The notes under the pieces were generated by a model. The model saw only the letters and a list, made by a program, of their open reading frames with translations, had not been told where the DNA came from and made no database searches. Positions 1-7,051 of a stretch of 64,000 nt of DNA are shown piece after piece. Origin of the DNA: Azotobacter beijerinckii (GTDB lineage: Bacteria > Pseudomonadota > Gammaproteobacteria > Pseudomonadales > Pseudomonadaceae); assembly GCF_900110885.1 (NCBI RefSeq), contig NZ_FOFJ01000006.1:1-64000 (forward strand). The letters run 5' to 3'. The position numbers and the translations under genes are program-made. Each line of letters opens with the position of its first letter. Position 1 is the stretch's first letter.

Positions 1-1344
1 AAGAAGAATCCAGCCTGTGCCGCGTCCCTGACCCTTGTCCTGGCGATCCCGGCCGTCGCCGCCGACGGAGAGGGCTTTCTCGAGGGGGCGACCGTGAATG
101 TGCTCAACCGCAACATCTACTTCAGCCAGGACTTCCGCCATGGCGACACCTTCAACAACCCGCAGACCGGCGAGAAGAAGCACCTGCGCGCCGAGTGGGC
201 GCACGGCGTGATCGCCAACTTCGAGTCCGGCTTCACGCCCGGGGTGGTGGGTTTCGGCCTGGACGTGCGCGGCCAGTTCGGCTTCAAGATGGACGGCGGC
301 GACGGGCGGGTCGGCAACGGCATGGCGGGTAACGGCATCATCCCGCGGCGCGGCTACGACTTCGACGGCAAGCCCAAGAGCCAGTTCGGCCGTACCGACG
401 TCGCGCTGAAGGTGCGCTTGTTCGACGATACCGTGCTGCGCTACGGCGACGTCCGCCCGCTCACCCCGGTGGTCAACACCAGCGACATCCGCCTGCTGCC
501 GCAGAGCTTTCGCGGCGGCAACGTGATGAACACCTCGATCAAGGGCCTGACCCTGCAGGCCGGCAAGCTGGAATCCAGTGCCGACCGTACCGCCACCGCC
601 CACGGGGGCGACCTGGGGACCGCCTACGGCGGACGTTTCAAGGACGCCAACGATTTCGTCTATTTCGGCGCCGACTACCAGGCCAACGACCGGCTGCTCC
701 TGCGGGCGCACCACGGCCGGCTCGACGACGTCTGGAACCAGTTGTTCCTCGGCTTCGACTTGAAGCAGCCGCTGCGCGAGGGGCTGACCGCCAGGGCCGG
801 CGCCAAGTACTACCGCACCCGCGACACCGGCCAGTCGCTGATGGGCGACATCAACAACGACTCCTGGAGCGCCCATGTCGGCCTCGATGTCGGCGCCCAC
901 CGCTTCACCGTGGCGCGCACCGAAATCCACGGCGACACGCCCTTCGACTACGTGTGGAACACCTGGGACTTCTACCTGGACACCTTCTCCCAGTCCTCCG
1001 ACTTCAACAGTCCCAACGAGCGGGTGTGGATGGGCCGCTACGACTACGATTTCGCCGGCCTCGGGATTCCCGGCCTGACCTTCACCACCCGCTACATGCG
1101 AGGCACCAAGATCGACGGCACCGATGCCGGGTCGCACTATGCCGCCTACCAGAACACCAGCCACGGCCGCGAGTGGGAGAACGACATCTGGGTCGGCTAC
1201 GTGGTGCAGAGCGGTCCGGCCAGGGATCTCAACTTTCGCGTCTGGCACGCCACCCACCGGGTCGGCGGCGACAACAGCGCCTCGGCCAACCTCAACGAGC
1301 TGCGCCTGATCTTCGAATACCCCCTCGACTTCAACCTGCTCTGA
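1..1344 (+). CDS. OprD-family outer-membrane porin, copy 1 (5' end outside window)
   Basis: Outer-membrane substrate-specific channel of the OprD family. The frame is open from base 1 and the start codon lies outside the window. By comparison with the second copy at 4197, which begins MRFDN before the shared KKNPAC, only about five codons are missing. 447 residues are visible: a signal peptide core (LVLAIPAVAA) and then a beta-barrel-type sequence with aromatic, alternating strands. Shared landmarks with copy 2 include FSQDFR, SGFTPG, TATAHGGDLGTAYGGRF, HHGRLDDVWNQ and YDYDF-GIPGL. A hairpin terminator follows the stop. The substrate cannot be read from the sequence; the nearby dehydrogenase and MalT-like regulator suggest a small organic acid or alcohol, which is inference. 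The pair with 4197-5555 looks like an old tandem duplication, later separated by other genes. Confidence 0.9.
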   Translation, partial: KKNPACAASLTLVLAIPAVAADGEGFLEGATVNVLNRNIYFSQDFRHGDTFNNPQTGEKKHLRAEWAHGVIANFESGFTPGVVGFGLDVRGQFGFKMDGGDGRVGNGMAGNGIIPRRGYDFDGKPKSQFGRTDVALKVRLFDDTVLRYGDVRPLTPVVNTSDIRLLPQSFRGGNVMNTSIKGLTLQAGKLESSADRTATAHGGDLGTAYGGRFKDANDFVYFGADYQANDRLLLRAHHGRLDDVWNQLFLGFDLKQPLREGLTARAGAKYYRTRDTGQSLMGDINNDSWSAHVGLDVGAHRFTVARTEIHGDTPFDYVWNTWDFYLDTFSQSSDFNSPNERVWMGRYDYDFAGLGIPGLTFTTRYMRGTKIDGTDAGSHYAAYQNTSHGREWENDIWVGYVVQSGPARDLNFRVWHATHRVGGDNSASANLNELRLIFEYPLDFNLL

Positions 1345-1355
1345 GCAGGCCCTTG

Positions 1356-1389
1356 CTCCTGCCGGCTGATCCCCTGCAGGAGACTTTTT
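1356..1389 (+). terminator. Rho-independent terminator of porin copy 1
   Basis: CTCCTGC (1356-1362) pairs with GCAGGAG (1376-1382) across a 13-nt loop, followed by a T-rich tract (ACTTTTTC). It lies 11 bases after the porin stop codon. Porin copy 2 ends in a similar hairpin at the same place, which supports duplication of gene plus terminator. Confidence 0.75.
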
Positions 1390-1512
1390 CCCCAGGACTG
1401 CCGTTCGACCGAGCGAAGCCAGGGCCTGGGCATCGGCCCCATTCCGTCCCTACTTTGGGCGCGTGAAGTTTTCGGTATCGCCAGGCTTGCCAATCCCTTT
1501 TTCTGGGCTAAG

Positions 1513-1541
1513 TTGAAATCAGAGGGTTTGCCCCGTGTAGG
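1513..1541 (+). promoter_or_regulatory. Possible sigma-70 promoter of the small acidic gene
   Basis: TTGAAA (1513-1518), 17 bases, then TGTAGG (1536-1541). The -35 box is good (5 of 6) and the -10 box weak (3 of 6). A CCCC-GTGTA-GGGG dyad lies over the -10 region (about 1531-1543) and could be an operator. Transcription would start near 1548, giving a short leader with GGAG at 1568-1571 before the ATG at 1581. Confidence 0.4.
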
Positions 1542-1580
1542 GGGAATCCCATGTGCAAGTTAGATACGGAGATCTAAGCC

Positions 1581-1718
1581 ATGCGCAATCTTTACCAGCC
1601 CGGAAGCGATTCAATCTCTGACGAAGAGTACGGATTTCAAGTCGAGGAGGAAGAGGAGGTGGAGGACGATCTTTTCTATCCCGATCTCGACTGTATAGCA
1701 AGGCTTAGCGATAACTAG
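1581..1718 (+). CDS. Small highly acidic protein, 45 aa, unknown function
   Basis: A 45-residue open frame, MRNLYQPGSDSISDEEYGF followed by an acidic block QVEEEEEVEDDLF and ending YPDLDCIARLSDN. I do not recognise the family. Support for it being real: a GGAG ribosome-binding site nine bases before the ATG, a promoter-like pair of boxes upstream, and a perfect terminator that begins one base after the TAG stop. It therefore forms a complete single-gene unit between porin 1 and the reductase. Strongly negative charge with a single Cys suggests a soluble partner- or metal-binding protein, but that is speculation. The alternative is a regulatory RNA that happens to contain an open frame; the good ribosome-binding site argues against this. 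Confidence 0.6.
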   Translation: MRNLYQPGSDSISDEEYGFQVEEEEEVEDDLFYPDLDCIARLSDN

Positions 1719-1719
1719 A

Positions 1720-1747
1720 AAAGAAGGCCGCTTTTAGCGGCCTTCTT
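1720..1747 (+). terminator. Perfect Rho-independent terminator after the small acidic gene
   Basis: AAGAAGGCCGC - TTTTA - GCGGCCTTCTT: an 11-bp perfect stem with a 5-nt loop, directly after the TAG stop. The leading A run and trailing T run make it potentially bidirectional. Confidence 0.85.
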
Positions 1748-1984
1748 CATTGTTGTTACCCTCGTTTTCGAGGCACCTTCCGGGGCGGTAAGAGTTCGCG
1801 GCCCCTCGCGTCGCCGGCATTCGCTCCGGCGATCCCATCGAACATCCCATGCGACCGATGCGGCGACGAGAAGCCGGATGGCTCCGCTTGAGTCAATCGG
1901 CCGCACGGCCCGGCGGCGTCCCGTTCCCCCTATCATGACGACTTGGAATCGTATCCCGCGTCGAGGGAGAGGACTGCTGCCACC

Positions 1985-3316
1985 ATGAAAAACATCCGGA
2001 TCACCTGTCTTGCCCTGTTCGGCGGCCTCAGCCTGCTCTGGCTGCTGGCCGACAACCTGCTGGGCGCCCCCTACGAATTCTTCGCCCTGCGTCGCGCGCT
2101 GGTGAACTACACCGGCATTCTGGCGGTGGGCGCGATGAGCGTCGGGATCTTCCTGGCGATCCGCCCGGGGTTTCTGGAGTCCTTCCTCGGCGGGCTGGAC
2201 AAGGGCTACCGCCTGCACAAGTGGCTGGGTATCTCGGCGCTGGCGCTGTCCGTCGTCCATTGGCTGTGGATCAAGGTGCCGAAGTGGATGGTCGGCTGGG
2301 GCTGGCTGGAGCGGCCGGCGCGCAAGGCGGCCGGCAGCGAGGAGGTGGGCGTGCTGGTGGGCTTTCTGCGCAGCCAGCGCGGGCTGGCCGAGCAGGTCGG
2401 CGAGTGGGCCTTCTACGCCGCCGTGGTGCTGATCCTGCTGGCCCTGTTCAAGCGCTTTCCCTACCGCTATTTCTTCAAGACCCACCGCCTGCTGGCCGTC
2501 GTCTATCTGACGCTGGTCTTCCACTCGGTGGTGCTGATGAACACGGCCTACTGGGCGTCGCCGCTCGGCGCCGCGATGGCCGCGCTGCTGCTCGCCGGCA
2601 CCCTGGCCGCCGGCATCTCCCTGCTGCGCCGGGTTGGCGATAGCCGCCGCGCGCTCGGCCACATCGAGGCGCTGGAGCTGCACCGCGACAACCGGGTGCT
2701 GGGCGTCGACGTCCGCCTGCAGGATCGCTGGGCAGGCCACCAGGCCGGGCAGTTCGCCTTCGTCACCTTCGACCCGGCCGAAGGGCCGCATCCTTTCACC
2801 ATTTCCTCCGCCTGGCAGGGCGACGGCCGCCTGCGCTTCCACATCAAGGGCATCGGCGACTACACCGAAACCCTGCCGCAGACCCTCAAGGTCGGCGATC
2901 CGCTCACCGTGGAGGGGCCCTACGGGCGTTTCGACTTCGCCGGCGGAAAAACGCGGCAGATCTGGGTCGCCGGCGGCATCGGCATCACCCCGTTCATCGC
3001 CCGCCTGCAGGCCCTGGCGCGCCAGCCGGACAGCCGCAGCATCGACCTGTTCTACAGCACCGCAGCGCCGGACCAGACGTTCATCGAGCGCCTGCAGCAA
3101 CTGGCCGGGCAGGCCGGGGTACGCCTGCATGTGTTGGTCAGCGGTCGCGACGAGCGCCTGAGCGGCGAGCGCTTGCGCGAGCGGATGCCCGAATGGCACG
3201 CGGCCGATGTCTGGTTCTGCGGCCCAGCGGGCTTCGGCCGGGCGCTACGCGAGAGCCTGATCGGCAGCGGCCTGGCGGCGGCGGACTTCCACCAGGAGCT
3301 GTTCGAGATGCGCTAG
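1985..3316 (+). CDS. Ferric-reductase-like transmembrane flavohaem oxidoreductase
   Basis: 443 residues. The N-terminal half is a haem-binding membrane domain (ferric reductase-like). Likely bis-haem histidine pairs are H78/H92 (RLHKWLG...VVHW) and H167/H180 (KTHRLL...VFHS), each pair 13-14 residues apart on successive helices. The C-terminal half is a ferredoxin-NADP reductase module: FAD motif HPFTISS near 269-275, and NAD(P)-binding GGIGITPF near 330-337. It should move electrons from NAD(P)H through FAD and haem across the inner membrane to an external acceptor such as Fe(III) or another metal. I chose ATG 1985 because the preceding in-frame codons are not hydrophobic or conserved in type. 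The stop codon TAG shares its last two bases with the terminal repeat of the inverted-repeat element that follows. Confidence 0.88.
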   Translation: MKNIRITCLALFGGLSLLWLLADNLLGAPYEFFALRRALVNYTGILAVGAMSVGIFLAIRPGFLESFLGGLDKGYRLHKWLGISALALSVVHWLWIKVPKWMVGWGWLERPARKAAGSEEVGVLVGFLRSQRGLAEQVGEWAFYAAVVLILLALFKRFPYRYFFKTHRLLAVVYLTLVFHSVVLMNTAYWASPLGAAMAALLLAGTLAAGISLLRRVGDSRRALGHIEALELHRDNRVLGVDVRLQDRWAGHQAGQFAFVTFDPAEGPHPFTISSAWQGDGRLRFHIKGIGDYTETLPQTLKVGDPLTVEGPYGRFDFAGGKTRQIWVAGGIGITPFIARLQALARQPDSRSIDLFYSTAAPDQTFIERLQQLAGQAGVRLHVLVSGRDERLSGERLRERMPEWHAADVWFCGPAGFGRALRESLIGSGLAAADFHQELFEMR

Positions 3317-3583
3317 GGCCTGTTAACACTACTCCACGCGGCCGCGACGGAGCCTGTTTTTGCGCGGGGTTAGGCGCGAGGAGAGAAGTTTGGTCATTCC
3401 ACACGAACGACAAGCAACGACACACCGCGCAAAAACAGGCCCGTCCCTGCGGGTTGCGCGGCAAATGGCGCCATGCGTCGTTGCGGGACTTGGCAAGGGG
3501 ATGCCATTCCCTGCGTCCCGCGCCTCGCCTGGCGCCATTTGGCGCGGCAACGCGGCTCGCGGAGAGTAGTGTTAACAGGCCCT
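3315..3583. mobile_element. MITE-like non-coding element with 20-bp perfect terminal inverted repeats
   Basis: AGGGCCTGTTAACACTACTC at 3315-3334 is exactly inverted at 3564-3583, and similarity continues inward imperfectly (ACGCGGCCGCG against CCGCGAGCCGCG). Inside lie two further perfect inverted repeats: GCCTGTTTTTGCGCGG 3352-3367 with 3425-3440 (16 bp), and AAATGGCGCCA 3463-3473 with 3530-3540 (11 bp). There is no convincing coding frame and no clear target-site duplication. At 269 bp this fits a miniature inverted-repeat element mobilised in trans by an insertion sequence not present here, or a large composite repeat. The parent family is not determined. Confidence 0.7.
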
Positions 3584-3584
3584 G

Positions 3585-3629
3585 GGGCCTGTGCGGTTGG
3601 TTGACTCATCGAACCGATCAAACAGGCCC
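3585..3629. repeat. Second hairpin sharing the GGGCCTGT end motif
   Basis: GGGCCTGT (3585-3592) and CGGTT (3594-3598) pair with AACCG (3612-3616) and ACAGGCCC (3622-3629). It begins one base after the MITE-like element and repeats its terminal motif. It may be a remnant of another copy, or part of a larger mosaic. Confidence 0.6.
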
Positions 3630-3668
3630 ACTCACGAGACCGGCACCGGGACACGCGGGACGTCCGTC

Positions 3669-3727
3669 GAGACAGGGCGTCTCAGCGTCTCGCTGGTGCA
3701 TCCGGCCGGGCGAGACGCAACGTCTCG
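3669..3727. promoter_or_regulatory. Tandem palindromes, probable enhancer-binding-protein sites
   Basis: Palindrome 1 is GAGAC-N5-GTCTC at 3669-3683; palindrome 2 is CGAGACG-CAA-CGTCTCG at 3711-3727. A further half site CGTCTCG is at 3686-3692. The two centres are 43 bp apart, about four helical turns, and lie roughly 110 and 153 bp upstream of the start predicted for the sigma-54 promoter at 3803. This spacing is typical of upstream activator sites for sigma-54 enhancer-binding proteins. The cognate activator is not in the window. Confidence 0.65.
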
Positions 3728-3802
3728 CCGGCATTTCTGCCAACCCCCCGCAACTTTCCGCAAACCGCTCTGCAACGGGCGTTTCGTCCATCGTCAGGAG
3801 TC

Positions 3803-3818
3803 TGGCACCGACCTTGCT
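3803..3818 (+). promoter_or_regulatory. Sigma-54 (RpoN) promoter
   Basis: TGGCAC (3803-3808), five bases, TTGCT (3814-3818). The -24 GG and -12 GC are correctly spaced and the match to the RpoN consensus is essentially complete. The predicted start is near 3829. The next genes downstream are a 30-codon frame at 3884 and porin copy 2 at 4197, so porin 2 would have a leader of about 370 bases. Confidence 0.8.
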
Positions 3819-3883
3819 CTGGCTCGATGGCAGGGCGGCAGACCTCGCCAGCCCCCGCCAATAACAACAAGCAGAGGTGCGAA

Positions 3884-3976
3884 ATGTCCGCGTCATTCCT
3901 TTCCGAATTCTTCCTGTCCGCAAGCGCCGCCTGGAATGCCGGCGACGGGTCCGGGCCCGGCGGCGTTTTGCGCTAG
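3884..3976 (+). CDS. Possible 30-aa leader peptide or remnant of a truncated gene
   Basis: ATG at 3884 follows an AGAGGTG ribosome-binding sequence (about 3873-3879) and opens 30 codons, MSASFLSEFFLSASAAWNAG then DGSGPGGVLR, ending in TAG. It is the first frame after the sigma-54 promoter. It could be a leader peptide, or the start of a gene lost by deletion, with the roughly 220 bases of GC-rich sequence up to the porin being decayed remains. I do not recognise the sequence. The stretch 3977-4196 shows no other feature apart from a CCGGGCGCGGCCGG-type self-complementary run. Confidence 0.3.
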   Translation: MSASFLSEFFLSASAAWNAGDGSGPGGVLR

Positions 3977-4196
3977 CCGCCGGGCGCGGCCGGCTCGACA
4001 GCAGGGATCGACGATCCCGGCCGCCGCGTCCCGCCCGCCCGGACTGAGCCGCCACGCCAGCAGCGTCGGCGCCTCCGCCCAAGACCTCGATCAGCACCTG
4101 CCGTGCAGCCACCGCAGGAGGCGGCCGCACTCTGCCCGTGCGCCGCCCGGCCGACGCCAGGGATGGTCGTCATGCTCCAGCAACGGGAATGAATCC

Positions 4197-5555
4197 ATGC
4201 GTTTCGACAACAAGAAGAATCCAGCCTGTATCGCGTCCTTGTCCGCCCTCCTGGCCTTGCCGCTCGCCGCCCTTGGCGAGGAAGGCTTTCTCGAGGGCTC
4301 CCGCTTCCAGGTGCTCAACCGCAACTTCCATTTCAGCCAGGATTTTCGCAACGGCGACCGCGCCACCAACCCGCAGACTGGCGAGAAGAAGGGCATCCGT
4401 TCCGAATGGGCGCACGGGCTGATCGCCACCTTCGAGTCCGGCTTCACCCCGGGCGCGGTCGGTTTCGGCCTGGACGTGCGTGGCCTCTACGGCATCAAGC
4501 TGGACGGCGGCGACGGCCGGGTCGGCGACGGCAACGGCGGTCCCGGCCTGATCCCGCGGCGCGGCTACAACTTCGACGGCAAGCCCAAGGACGAGTTCGG
4601 CCGGGTCGACGTCGAGCTGAAGATGCGCCTGTTCGACGACACCGAGTTGCGCTACGGCGACGTCCGCCCCCTCAGCCCGGTGCTCAACACCAGCGACATC
4701 CGCCTGCTGCCGCAGAGCTTTCGCGGTACGACGGTCAAGAACACCTCGATCACGGGCCTCACCGTGCAGGGCGGCAAGCTGGACTCCAGTGCCGACCGCA
4801 CCGCCACCGCCCACGGGGGCGACCTGGGCACCGCCTACGGTGGGCGCTTCAAGGAGGCCGACGATTTCATCTATGCCGGCGCCGACTACAACCTCGACGA
4901 CCGCTTTCTCTTCCGCCTGCACCATGGCCGGCTCGACGACGTCTGGAACCAGTCGGCCTTCTATGCCGACTGGAAGCAGCCGCTGGGCGAGGGGCTGAGC
5001 CTCAATGCCGCCTTCCGCTACTACCGCACCCGCGACACCGGCCAGTCGCTGCTCGGCGATCTCCACAACGACTCCTGGAGCCTCCAGACCGGCCTCACCG
5101 TCGGCGCCCACGCCTTCACCGTGGCCCACACCCGGATCGACGACGATTCGCCCTTCGACTACGTGTGGCACACCTGGGATTTTTTCCTGAACACCAACTC
5201 GCAGGTCTCCGACTTCAACAATCCCAACGAGCGGGTGTGGATGGCGCGCTACGACTACGATTTCGCTGCCTTGGGGATTCCCGGCCTGGCGCTGATCACC
5301 CGCTACGTGCGCGGCACCGATATCGACGGCAGCAAGGTCGGGCCGGGCTATGCCGCCTACCAGGGCATCCGCGACGGCCGCCACTGGGAGCGCGACTTCT
5401 GGATCAGCTACGTGGTGCAGAACGGGCCGGCCCGGGACCTGAGCTTCCGGCTCCTGCAGGCCACCCACCGGGTGAACGGCGACCATACCGCCGAGTCCGA
5501 CATCGACGAGCTGCGGATAATTCTTGAGTTTCCTCTCGACCTGCGCATGTTCTGA
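4197..5555 (+). CDS. OprD-family outer-membrane porin, copy 2
   Basis: 452 residues, a complete OprD-family channel. The ATG at 4197 gives MRFDNKKNPAC, a hydrophobic signal (SLSALLALPLAALG) and mature EEGFLEGSRFQVLNRN. This start fits because the downstream signal peptide has a normal length and the region before 4197 does not look coded. The barrel shows the same landmarks as copy 1 (FSQDFR, SGFTPGAVGFGLDVRG, LDSSADRTATAHGGDLGTAY, HHGRLDDVWNQ). Most differences lie in extracellular-loop-like stretches, as expected for copies with shifted substrate range. Expression is probably sigma-54 dependent through the promoter at 3803. It lies next to a GldA-like dehydrogenase (convergent) and may feed that pathway. 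Confidence 0.93.
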   Translation: MRFDNKKNPACIASLSALLALPLAALGEEGFLEGSRFQVLNRNFHFSQDFRNGDRATNPQTGEKKGIRSEWAHGLIATFESGFTPGAVGFGLDVRGLYGIKLDGGDGRVGDGNGGPGLIPRRGYNFDGKPKDEFGRVDVELKMRLFDDTELRYGDVRPLSPVLNTSDIRLLPQSFRGTTVKNTSITGLTVQGGKLDSSADRTATAHGGDLGTAYGGRFKEADDFIYAGADYNLDDRFLFRLHHGRLDDVWNQSAFYADWKQPLGEGLSLNAAFRYYRTRDTGQSLLGDLHNDSWSLQTGLTVGAHAFTVAHTRIDDDSPFDYVWHTWDFFLNTNSQVSDFNNPNERVWMARYDYDFAALGIPGLALITRYVRGTDIDGSKVGPGYAAYQGIRDGRHWERDFWISYVVQNGPARDLSFRLLQATHRVNGDHTAESDIDELRIILEFPLDLRMF

Positions 5556-5564
5556 GCAGGCGTT

Positions 5565-5603
5565 GCCCCTGCGGTACTGACCGTCTCTTGCAGGGGCTTT
5601 TTT
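5565..5603 (+). terminator. Rho-independent terminator of porin copy 2
   Basis: GCCCCTGC (5565-5572) pairs with GCAGGGGC (5590-5597), followed by TTTTTT. Analogous to the hairpin after porin copy 1. Confidence 0.85.
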
Positions 5604-5646
5604 ATTCCGGGGCGGCTGCTCAAGGCGGCCGCCCCTTTCCCGCCGT

Positions 5647-6771
5647 TCAGCCGAGGGCTGCCGCCCGGCACTCTCCGGCGCGGGTCCCGGCCAGGGCATC
5701 GGCCTCGCGGATGGCCCGGTAGACGTCGTCCGGCGCGACGGCGAAGGGCATGTTGCCCATGCTGTCGTGCTTCGCGCAGGCCCGTTCCGCGACCCGCCGC
5801 CACTGCGCTTCGGCGAAGGCCTTGACGCCGAGGTCCTGCAGGGTCAGCGGCAGGCCGACCGCCTGGATGAAGTCGAGCACCATCGCGATTTCCTCGGCTG
5901 GCGCCTTTTCCATCGCCAGCTGCGCGAGCAGGGCGAAGGCCATCTTCTCGCCGTGGCGGGCGTGCTGCAGGGCGGGCACCGCGAGCATGCCGTTGTGGAT
6001 GGCGTGGGCCGCGGCGCGGCCGCCGCTGTCGGCGCTCACCCCGCTGAGGTAGACGACCGCCTCCAGCACCGCCTCCAGCGCCGGCGTGGAGCGCTGGCGC
6101 TCCAGGTCGAGGCGGGCCTGGGCGGCGTTCTCGAGCAGGCTGTCGAGGCAGCGGCGGGCGGTGGCCAGGGCGATCCGCGCGGCGCGGGTCGGCGCCCCGT
6201 GGTCGGCCTTCGCCCGGTAGCAGGCGCGCACCTCGAAGTAGGTCGCCAGGGCCTTGCCGATGCCGGCGACGAACAGCCGCGCCGGCGCCGCGGCGAGGAT
6301 TTCGGTGTCGGCGAGGACGATCTCCGGGCTGCTGGTCAGCAGCATGCAGCTGTCGAACTCGCTGTTCAGGGTATAGATCAGCGCGCGGGCGGTGCAGGCC
6401 GCGTCGCTGGAAGCGGTGGTCGGGACGGTCAGCACCGGCAGCCGCTCCTGGCAGGCGACCGCCTTGGCGGTGTCCAGGGTCTTGCCGCCGCCGATGCCGA
6501 CGATCAGGTCGGCCTTGACGCTGCGCGCCAGCTCGCGGTTGCGGTTGATCTCGATGCGCGTGCATTCGTGGCGGAACTTGCTGAACACCGCCTTGCCGCG
6601 GTCCTCGAACGACGGACCGGCCTCGGCGATCGCCCGCTCGAGGATGAACTTGTCGCAGATCACGTAGGCGTTGCTGCCGAAGGCCTGCGCATAGCTGCCC
6701 AGGTCGGCGAGCAGTCCCTTGCCGATGAAGAACTTGCCTGGGGGGGTGATGGAGAGTGCGCCGTTCGGCAT
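5647..6771 (-). CDS. Iron-containing alcohol/glycerol dehydrogenase-like protein (GldA type)
   Basis: 374 residues of the group III metal-dependent dehydrogenase family, nearest in motif to glycerol dehydrogenases. The N-terminal domain has the NAD(P) motif GIGGGKTLDTAKAVA and the segment PTTASSDAACTARALIY. The Asp there, the His of AAHAIHNGM and the His of HGEKMAFALLAQL are the expected metal ligands, so the enzyme appears intact. It should oxidise a polyol or alcohol with NAD+. The substrate is not certain, since this group also covers hydroxyacetone and other diols. It is transcribed divergently from the MalT-type regulator at 7052 across 280 bp, so the regulator may control it. It converges on porin 2. 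Confidence 0.85.
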   Translation of the reverse strand: MPNGALSITPPGKFFIGKGLLADLGSYAQAFGSNAYVICDKFILERAIAEAGPSFEDRGKAVFSKFRHECTRIEINRNRELARSVKADLIVGIGGGKTLDTAKAVACQERLPVLTVPTTASSDAACTARALIYTLNSEFDSCMLLTSSPEIVLADTEILAAAPARLFVAGIGKALATYFEVRACYRAKADHGAPTRAARIALATARRCLDSLLENAAQARLDLERQRSTPALEAVLEAVVYLSGVSADSGGRAAAHAIHNGMLAVPALQHARHGEKMAFALLAQLAMEKAPAEEIAMVLDFIQAVGLPLTLQDLGVKAFAEAQWRRVAERACAKHDSMGNMPFAVAPDDVYRAIREADALAGTRAGECRAAALG

Positions 6772-7051
6772 GCTGGGTAGCCCTTCTTGTCGGATCTTGT
6801 AGGCGGGTTGCGCACGCCGGGTCCCGGGCCGGGGAGGGCATTCATCCAGGGTGAAGCGGGTGCGGAGGCTACGGTAGGGAAAGCCCGGGAGTCGGAATAA
6901 CTACCCGGATGGGGGGCGCGGACGGACGGGATAGGGCATTATCCTTGGCGGGCGACGAGCCGCGCGGCTTCCGGCCCGTTCCGGGCGCTGCGCGGGCTGC
7001 GTCGGTGACAACAAGAACAGGTCGGAACAGACCGGCTTCGAGGTATGAAAG

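Noticed and set aside
3315..3583. Full insertion sequence
   Set aside because: Only 269 bp with no transposase frame; terminal repeats alone support a miniature element, and no target-site duplication is visible.
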